Shown piece by piece: positions 57,217-64,000 of a DNA stretch of 64,000 nucleotides. Source of the stretch: Sparassis latifolia (taxonomy: Eukaryota; Basidiomycota; Agaricomycetes; Polyporales; Sparassidaceae); the NCBI GenBank assembly GCA_018466975.1, contig CM031558.1, positions 1,736,001 to 1,800,000 of the forward strand, written 5' to 3'. A program made the position numbers and the translations under genes. The notes under the pieces were generated by a model that was given only the letters and a program-made list of their open reading frames with translations, had not been told where the DNA came from and searched no databases. Within the stretch, counting starts at the first letter, position 1. Every line of letters starts with the position of its first letter.

Positions 57217-59058
57217 TTGATATGGCCCTGTAGGATCCCGGTGTGCATCCCATCAGTTCGCTCACTGACACGCAAATCCTCGCACAGAAATACTTCCGGG
57301 ACCTCTGGAGTGGCAGGGAGCAGCAGCCATACTGCAAATACGCAGCAAGGGCCAGAGATCGAGGTGTGTTTCTTGCTCCTTACGAAGGGCGGTGCGGCCC
57401 AGAGTTCTGCTCAGACTTTAAATTTCTAACGTCTCTGTGTTACAGGGCATAGGAACGCACGCGTACTATCCTACCAATGTAGCACCGTACAGCTCTTCGC
57501 TTTCCGGAGCGACTAGCCTTCCTTCGGCAGGTCCGAGCCACAGTCACACAATACCCAGCACGCCCGGACCAAGCTCAGGGAAGCGCAGACAGCCAGACGA
57601 TCCTTCGACTACACCGTCCTCCTCTGCCAGCAAGAGACGCCGTGCACCAGTGGCCAGTCCTGGTGTTGCTGAGGAGAGAGCGGATTACGAGAAGGAAGAT
57701 CCTGACGTCGGCCCCAATGGTGGGCCGAAGCATTGGACAGACCAGGAGAAGACGAACCTGTTCACTTGGATACTGTGCAACGACGCTCATTGGGACGCGT
57801 TCAACACGAAAATGAATACAGTGTTCCGTGATGTAAGTTTAAGCAGCTGTTGTCGATGCGAGCGGGTGGTCAATTTGGGACTGATCTACCCCACCGTCGC
57901 TTCTATAGACCGCGACGGCAATTTTCGGCAGTCGCAAGACTTTTACAGCGCTCAAGAGCTGTTTTCACCGCAACCTAGAGGTATTCAAACAAATATATGC
58001 GCTGGAAGCCTTCCTCGCGCGCCCTGCTCCTCCTATTGATGGTGCGCCCGACGCGGTGCATCATGTGGCCGGTGTGCCTGCGCATTTCAACTCAGCGACG
58101 GAGCGCCAATCCTTTTTAGAAAGCCGACTGGAAGCTGCGCGCGCCGCTGGTGCCCCCGTTGGCAACCTGAATGTCAAAGTGATCGACCATTGGTACACGA
58201 TGGGATGGTACGGCCTATTCAAAAACCGGTATGTGCCATTATGTATATTTCCTCTGTATTCACTGGCTAATCACCCTCGTCTGCCTCTTGTCCATTAGCT
58301 ATCAGGAGGACCAAAAGACTGGATTGCCCGTTCCGCTTTTTGGACTTGGCAAAACTACGCTGTTCGCCGACGCTCAGCACAATATTGACCCACAATTGGT
58401 GGATGATAATCCTGAACAGGACCTCAATGCTGGGCATGCACAAGAGCGTGAGAATACTGTGCAGCCCAGCAATAGTTCCAGCACCAGAGGCCCAGCGCCG
58501 CAACCGCAGCCTCCAACCGCTTCTTTGATTCCACCACCTGTGAATTTACGCAGCATATCCCAGGGTCAACAATACATAGTTTCTGCCGCTCAGCCGCCGC
58601 CAATGCCATATCCTGGTGCGCCGTTCATGCCAATGCATGTGCATCCGTCGGGCCCTACATATTGGGATTCCCGTCAAGCACCAGCCGAATATCCTCCACA
58701 GCCTCCCCCTGGTCCGCCACAGCCCCAGTCCCAGCAGGAGGGAGCGATCGTGCAAGCACTGGATCGTCTTACAGCCGTCTCTCAGTCGCTCGTCGAGGCG
58801 TGCACGGACCTCTCAGGGTTGCTCCGCACACAAGCCGCTGCTGGAGCCGGCGTGGGCGCAGGGAGGCGTGGACGGACCTCGGAGCTCAACAAGAAAGAGA
58901 AGGCAGCCGCTGCTGGAGCCGGCGTGGGCGCAGGGAAGGAAGCGGAGCGGTTCAGCACAAGTTGGGAGTTACCCTGGTTGACCAGACTGGTTGGCTTGCC
59001 ATCTCCGTTTGCGCTGGATGGACCACTGTCATATTCGCCCTTGTTTCAATTTTTGTGA
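57217..59058 (+). CDS. Myb/SANT-like DNA-binding domain protein, 5' end uncertain
   Basis: A phase-0 splice joins TANTQQGPEIE (donor GTGTGT at 57364) to GIGTHAYYPTNVAPYSSS. A basic stretch (GKRRQPDDPSTTPSSSASKR) precedes the SANT-like domain at 57730-58010: KHWTDQEKTNLFTWILCNDA, HWDAFNTKMNTVFRD, then over an intron ATAIFGSRKTFTALKSCFHR and NLEVFKQIYALEAFLARPAP. Next is VKVIDHWYTMGWYGLFKNRY and a Pro/Gln-rich region. A C-terminal coil (AIVQALDRLTAVSQSLVEAC) is followed by a repeated AAAGAGVGAG motif; the stop is at 59058. The upstream start could not be fixed: 57217 is only the start of the open frame, and an alternative ATG at 57243 is out of phase with the splice. This domain plan is common in mushrooms, sometimes transposase-derived; a regulatory role is inference. 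Confidence 0.7.
58834..58936 (+). repeat. Duplicated 31-bp segment, spacing 72 bp, within the SANT-like gene
   Basis: GCCGCTGCTGGAGCCGGCGT and the next 11 bases occur identically at 58834 and 58906. They encode AAAGAGVGAG twice. Confidence 0.85.
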
Positions 59059-59299
59059 CAGATTGAACAGCATCAATATACTGCGTGCTGCACGATATTA
59101 CAACATACATCGATTGTAATTTACGGGAGAACAATTGACCTGGTGATAGACTAGCCAACTTGCTATCGTAGTCAATATTGCTGTATACTCTACAGAGGTA
59201 AGACATCGTACAGTCGCCATTGTCCCGATGATAGTTTGCGACTTCACCAATACCGGTAGTGGTACATCCAGATAAAAACGAGCAAGCTACGTTGGGCCA

Positions 59300-60486
59300 T
59301 TAGAGCCATTGCCACCATGCAATGCGGCTGGGGTCCACGACTTGTCCTACACGCGGGCGATCCTCCAATGGAAACTTGGGAAGAACCACCTGTCGCCCCT
59401 CCCTTCTTTCTCTCTGCTCCCACTCGTCGTCATCGTAGTATTGATCCACCGCACGTTCCTCCAGAGTTTCAAGCTCGGCAGAAGGTTCGGGACCGATTTT
59501 CTTCCAGGATGCATCATCGCAGTGATCTGCATTCAGCTTGAATTCACTGTCATCAAGCGGATCTCGCAAGTCTGCTATGGCAACGTATGCCCGTGCGACT
59601 CGTGGATCATCCTCTTTCGTCAGCGCCCGGAAGCGCAGCTCGGCATGGGCACGTACGCGGCGCGCGACGTGCTCTTCGTCCTCTCGCTGTGAGTTAAACC
59701 CCCTGACCATATTAGTGTTGCGTGCACTTGGCGGTAGTGTCAAGAAACTGCGGGTGTGCAGTAGATGTGGGGTGGTGCGTATGGTACTTGGAGGAAGACC
59801 ATTCAGACGGCATACAGCATGAGCCTGTAGGAATATTAGCAGACATACAACTATGGACGTGAGACGCTCACGTCAACATCGAACTTGAGAGCGATGCCGA
59901 GCAGAGTATCTGATGGTTTGATGTAATACCTAGCAGGAGTCGAGGACTCTGCGACTTCAGCAGAGTCCAACGCAGGATGATCAGCGGATGCAGATGACCG
60001 CCGACTACCGCTGGGGTTGCTGGATAGAGTCTCCAAGGGGCAATCTGGGACCGAAGTCTCCTCATAGGGGGGAGGAGGCGTCACGATACCTTCGGGTTCA
60101 TCGTCTATATCGTCCGCGTCATCGTCTCCTAAGGTGAAAACGTCCTCATCTCTGACCGCCCCGTCGACATTCTTAATAGTATGTGCGCTATACCCGTACC
60201 TAGGCTCACTAGTGGCTTTGCTGCTGACAAGAGAGCGGCTGTTGACGGCGTCCATCCCACCTAGGCAACGCAGACATGGGTTATATCTCGATAGACGAGG
60301 ATTGGCGGATAGACACGCTGGGCAGATTGGGCGACCACAGCAAGGAGTGATAAAGATCTCGTCACCCCCGATAATTGACGAAGGCGAACTCGAGATAGCC
60401 TTGCGAGGAGGAAGAGAGGACGAGCAAGCAAGACAAAGAGCTGTAGCTCGATCAAGAACAGGTCTATTCATCGACTTGAAGGACAT
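59300..60486 (-). CDS. Intracellular LysM-domain protein with N-terminal Cys zinc cluster, two exons
   Basis: The start MSFKSMNRPVLDRATALCLA at 60486 has no signal peptide. A zinc-type cluster CLACSSS ... FITPCCGRPICPACLSANPR ... NPCLRCLGG occupies residues about 18-85. The LysM domain is at about residues 185-235: RYYIKPSDTLLGIALKFDVD, joined over a GTGAGC intron to AHAVCRLNGLPPSTIRTTPH and LLHTRSFLTLPP. The rest is charged and ends DPSRIAWWQWL at 59300. The layout resembles eukaryotic cytosolic LysM proteins (LYSMD1/2-type) rather than secreted effectors. It is divergent from the small gene at 60623, with 137 bp between. Confidence 0.88.
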
Positions 60487-60622
60487 GGTGTGCTGAGAGA
60501 GCACCAGCCTGAGCCCTTGGATGGCGAAAGCGCCCAATGTGGGTCACATGATTACATGTGACGTCATCAATTCGATTTCCGCCAGGCTCGGGCTCGGAGA
60601 CGGCTTGCTGCAGGCACTCACC

Positions 60623-61109
60623 ATGTCTCTCGCTCTCCAGCGTTGCACTTGTCGCAGACCATTCCAGTTAACACTTCGGACCGTGGCCTCTACTGGCGCG
60701 CATCGTTGCGTGCACAATGACACACCTGTGGACAACACAACCGTAAGCATTTCCTCGGTATGCGCTGCGACGGATGCCCATCGTCGTTGAACGCTGCTTT
60801 CGACGCTGCAATCATGAACAGCAGAAATATATGAAGGATGAGACCCACCAAGCTGACTCTCTGGAAGACAACGCCCCTAAGTCTCACCCGTTAAAGCCTG
60901 CCACGACGGTTGCGGAGCGAGATGCGGACTACGTGGAGAAGCTAAAGGAGCGTGAAGGATCGCTGGCAAATACGGAGTTCGAGGATGGAAAGATCGAAGA
61001 GGGGTTGCGCCGCAATGTCGTGAGTCTTCTTTCGTTTGTCAAGGCATCGCATCTAAAAATGGGGTCCGCCCTGACATCACAGAAGGCTAACATCTTCCGT
61101 TACATTTGA
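60623..61109 (+). CDS. Small, probably mitochondrial, protein, three exons
   Basis: Family not recognised. The start MSLALQRCTCRRPFQLTLRT at 60623 is an Arg-rich, acid-free leader typical of mitochondrial import. A GTAAGC donor after DNTT joins (acceptor CATGAACAG) to QKYMKDETHQADSLEDNAPK. Then comes ATTVAERDADYVEKLKEREG, a likely helix, and EEGLRRNV, joined over a GTGAGT intron to KANIFRYI, stop at 61109. About 118 residues. Junctions keep frame. Confidence 0.65.
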
Positions 61110-61118
61110 GCGCAGAGT

Positions 61119-61352
61119 CTATCGTGGTATCGTCGGCACATTCATCTGTGGATTTCCGTCAAATTGCAATATTATCTCCCGCTCGCCAGCATCGTATCTT
61201 CTAAAGATCTCGTGCTGCACTTTGCCGTCTGTCTCCTTTGAGATGTTGATGCCATGGTCCGAAACCCAACAGCTTGAGGAATTGCCAGTTGCAAATATCG
61301 GTCGCAAAAGCGTCGACGACGAGACATAGCAAGACGCTACGCTGGATCGCAC
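61119..61352 (-). CDS. Possible terminal exon, uncertain
   Basis: An open frame ends IILQFDGNPQMNVPTIPR at 61119, convergent with the 60623 gene. Composition is plausible but no upstream exon was resolved. Confidence 0.25.
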   Translation of the reverse strand: MRSSVASCYVSSSTLLRPIFATGNSSSCWVSDHGINISKETDGKVQHEIFRRYDAGEREIILQFDGNPQMNVPTIPR

Positions 61353-62983
61353 GCCGTGTACGCACTCTTACTGCAGTGTTGCAATGATAGAGTAAGACCT
61401 TGAAAGTACCACCACCGAGCTTATATGCCTAATGGCGCGTGAATACGCCGTCCTGAAGTATGTGGGTATGTTGAAAGTAGCACTCACATCAGGCCACTTT
61501 ATTCTGGGTTTTGTTGCCTAGCTCACTCGCGAGGATTCCCCAGAGCCTCAGTAAAATTTGCATTTGCGTAAAGCTCAGCAAAAGTGTGCGTGCGACTCGT
61601 GGGGTACAAGTCAGTCAAAGGTTCAAACGTTGAACGTTGAACGCTAACGTTTAACTAGTCTAGTACATCGCATTCTGGTGTATATACAAAAAACGCAGGA
61701 AGCAGCGCAGGAAGCAGGCCATTTTGGGAGTGGAACCAAGGCCCCAATTGAGGCGTGCAGAATCGGAAATTCAGAATCCGCGACCAATCCGCGACATCAA
61801 CATAGAACTGGTTCCGGGGTCCTTTTTGCCTATTTGGAAGTTTCGTTGGCCTGCCCTGAACTTTCTTCAAGTCCTATATAGAGGGCTCCTGCGCAGCTTC
61901 TCTTCCTTCGGTCTTACCACTCATCACGCATTCGGGGTGAGGGAGAGTTAACCCACTAGCGTATGTCGTCTCCCCCTGATCCGATACTGTAGGGCGGAGC
62001 ATTGATGAGTATGTCATGTAGTTGAGTGGCGATCCGTGTAAGCCGGTGCTGTGGACAGTGTCATTTGGAACCAATTACGGTGAGTGCTCGATGTTTGATT
62101 GCACGCATATTCTCGCCGCTAATATCTATTCCTCGTACGTAGGTGGCTCTGCTGCTGCATGACTCATGTGGTGAGGCTACTCAAGCACACAGCCGGTAAG
62201 TCCTCCTGTTGTTGGATCTGACATCGATGGGCTCAAAACTGTGGTGTAGGCGGATAAAGAGATATTCACGTGCTGCTTGTGCACTCACGAGAAGGCTTTC
62301 CGGTAAGACGACCTTGCGCAACCGATCGCCGCCCGGAAGGGCGAGCTTGTTGCGTGCCCACGGTGCGCTGGATCCGGCTAGTTGTGGAGTGCTCAGGGGT
62401 CGAACGTACGCAATGTGCACGTTCGAGATTGTCTTGGAGTTGCATGATATTCATACAACCCGGACACAAGTTCAAATAAAGTACCCCAGGTCATCGGAGT
62501 ACTCCACTGTTGATCCACCAGTCAGAAGGTGTGTATGGCTGATTGAAGGATATGATGCACGTAGTACTCCCTGCGCAAGCGGCGTAGCTATCAATGTAGT
62601 TGTTCAATCTTGTGCCAAAGAAATTTCTGTTACTCCAAGTTAGTGCGTGTGCCGTGATTCATCTATGCATGTTCGAAGGTATCTGTCTTCGTGCACTAGG
62701 CTGCGTTGAACATATTCCACATGCGCATGCTCAGACAGCACCAGAAATACTTCACAATCAACGTGTTGCACATACGGCCTCTATAAATACAGGCTACACC
62801 ATATACACACAATGCTTCCAGGTACTATATACATGTACACTTGTGATGACAAGAACTGGATGGTATCCTGATGCCGAGGAACGAATGGATGTTAAGGGCC
62901 ACCTTTGGCAAGACCTTATAGGACAAGTTGTCCCTCGACGTAGTCTGTATACTCAAGAACGATGCTGCTGTCGGATGATGCAT
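61353..62983. other. Gene-free or unresolved region
   Basis: Contains a short repeat GTTGAACGTTGAACGCTAAC at 61628 and a TATA-like TATATAGAGG at 61876. Several short frames on both strands (61678-61951, 62209-62643) have no family or splice support. Confidence 0.4.
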
Positions 62984-64000
62984 CTAAATCAATGGCCGCG
63001 AGTGAGTACTCTGAAGACAACTTAGCTCGACATTAGGCTCACCCTCATTGTCCGGCTCACACACCCATACCTTCGCGACACTCGGGTCATGGTCGCTCGC
63101 GCGAGCAGAGAGGCTCGCCGCCCACGTATTCACATGTACATGCTCGACTAGCGGCGCGCGTCGTGCTACCGCAGCCGACAGGAACACGTGGTCGATCTCC
63201 TGCATGTTCTGGTCGTACACGTATGTATAGCGCTCCTCTTGCGGCACGCCGGCGGCATCGTTAATGTCCGTGAGCAGCCCCACAAAGGGGGCGAAGACAG
63301 TGCGTGTCTGGATGTATTCGTTCATGTCCCCGCCGATGATGATGCTCGCGTTGACATCCTGTATGAGTATGCTCTCCACGAAGTTCTGTTGTGCGGCCAA
63401 GTATCAGCATCCATGGTGTCGAAAGAGCAGAGGTCAAGCACTTACAGCGATGACGTCTACTTGACGGCTGCGCCGCTCTACCACGCCGTTGACGGGTGGA
63501 CGCGCATCGCCTTGCGCGGAGGAGCTGTCGCGCTTCGAGCTGAAGTGCACGTTGACCGTAATGAACCGTTCCCCAGATGTCGTCTGCCACGCAGCTGCAA
63601 GGGGCTTACGAGTCTCCTCCCACGCAGAATTCGTGGGATTGACACGTCCGGGGTTCAACCTGGTAGAAAAAAGCGGTTGGGGACCGCTGAAGTTACAGAA
63701 ACTGGCTGCGTACGTCAGACTGAGTTTGCCTTTCTCATCGACGAGAACTTCTGTAGCCTCTGTGGCCTTTCCAATCGGAGAACCCGGAACAGGCGAGACC
63801 TTGTCGGGACGCCACCTGTCGCTGCCCGTGATTAGCGGAACTTGGCACAACGAGAGGGGACATCGCACAAATAAGCGACACGAATATTTCCTCCAGGCTT
63901 ACCACCGTCCATGTTGTTCTCCGGGTCGATGTCCACAGCCGCGTAATGCACCCCGCCACTGGCCTTCTTGATAGCGGAGACGAGCGTGGTGAGAGTCTTG
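62984..64000 (-). CDS. Endonuclease/exonuclease/phosphatase (DNase I-like) family protein, N-terminus outside window
   Basis: Phosphodiesterase fold, similar to fungal extracellular nuclease-like proteins. From the window edge it reads KTLTTLVSAIKKASGGVHYA, AVDIDPENNMDGG and KPGGNIRVAYL. A 53-nt GTGCGA intron joins this to WRPDKVSPVPGSPIGKATEA. Next are NPTNSAWEETRKPLAAAWQT, RFITVNVHFSSKRDSSSAQG, then over an intron NFVESILIQDVNASIIIGGD. Active-site signatures are visible: VNVHF, GDMNEY, IDHVF and SDHDP. It stops at 62984 after HSRPLI. The 5' part, including any signal peptide, is beyond 64000. Confidence 0.88.

Overview
The window is nuclear DNA of a filamentous fungus, almost certainly an Agaricomycete (Basidiomycota). 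Genes carry many short GT-AG introns of about 50-60 nt. Host genes are typically fungal (VPS39/VAM6, MEX67, a LysM/zinc protein, an endonuclease/exonuclease/phosphatase protein, F-box/LRR). The transposon set (KDZ with a TET/JBP dioxygenase, tnp2/CACTA-type, Spt5-like duplicates) is characteristic of mushroom-forming fungi. There is no prokaryotic operon structure.

Layout. (1) 1-2582 is a broken Spt5-like gene on the minus strand. The same sequence returns in inverted orientation at 33404-36019, so two Spt5-like arms of about 2.6 kb face each other across roughly 31 kb. (2) 2586-22594 is one giant DNA transposon of about 20 kb. It has 77-79 bp terminal inverted repeats and two large subterminal repeat arrays that share the core GGCCCACCGCC / GGCGGTGGGCC in opposite orientation. 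Inside are six gene blocks: a small coiled-coil gene, the KDZ transposase, a TET/JBP-type 2OG-Fe(II) dioxygenase, a long HMG-box/basic chromatin-like protein, a coiled-coil/Cys-cluster protein, and a protein with a tandem RALI/FDF repeat. (3) 22595-25683 is a tnp2-type transposase gene whose 3' end is cut off exactly by the KDZ right end. (4) 26116-33400 holds an orphan family gene, an F-box/LRR gene and two small coiled-coil/proline-rich genes. (5) 33761-36135 is the better-preserved Spt5-like copy. (6) 37060-41052 is VPS39. (7) 41053-47794 is a gene-free, AT-richer island with several small non-autonomous inverted-repeat elements. (8) 47795-64000 is an ordinary gene-dense host segment: ankyrin protein, MEX67, an AT-hook/Myb-like gene next to a second Myb/SANT-like gene, LysM protein, a small putative mitochondrial protein and a truncated nuclease gene at the edge.

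How it fits together. The most notable system is the KDZ element as a cargo-carrying transposon that combines a transposase with a DNA-base dioxygenase and a chromatin-type HMG protein, bounded by dense putative transposase-binding arrays. Several of its genes, and both Spt5-like arms, need single-base corrections to read through, while VPS39, MEX67 and the LysM gene read cleanly. This means either decay of the element or uncorrected homopolymer errors in a repeat-rich assembly; the sequence alone cannot decide. All multi-exon boundaries below were deduced by eye from reading frames and GT-AG sites.
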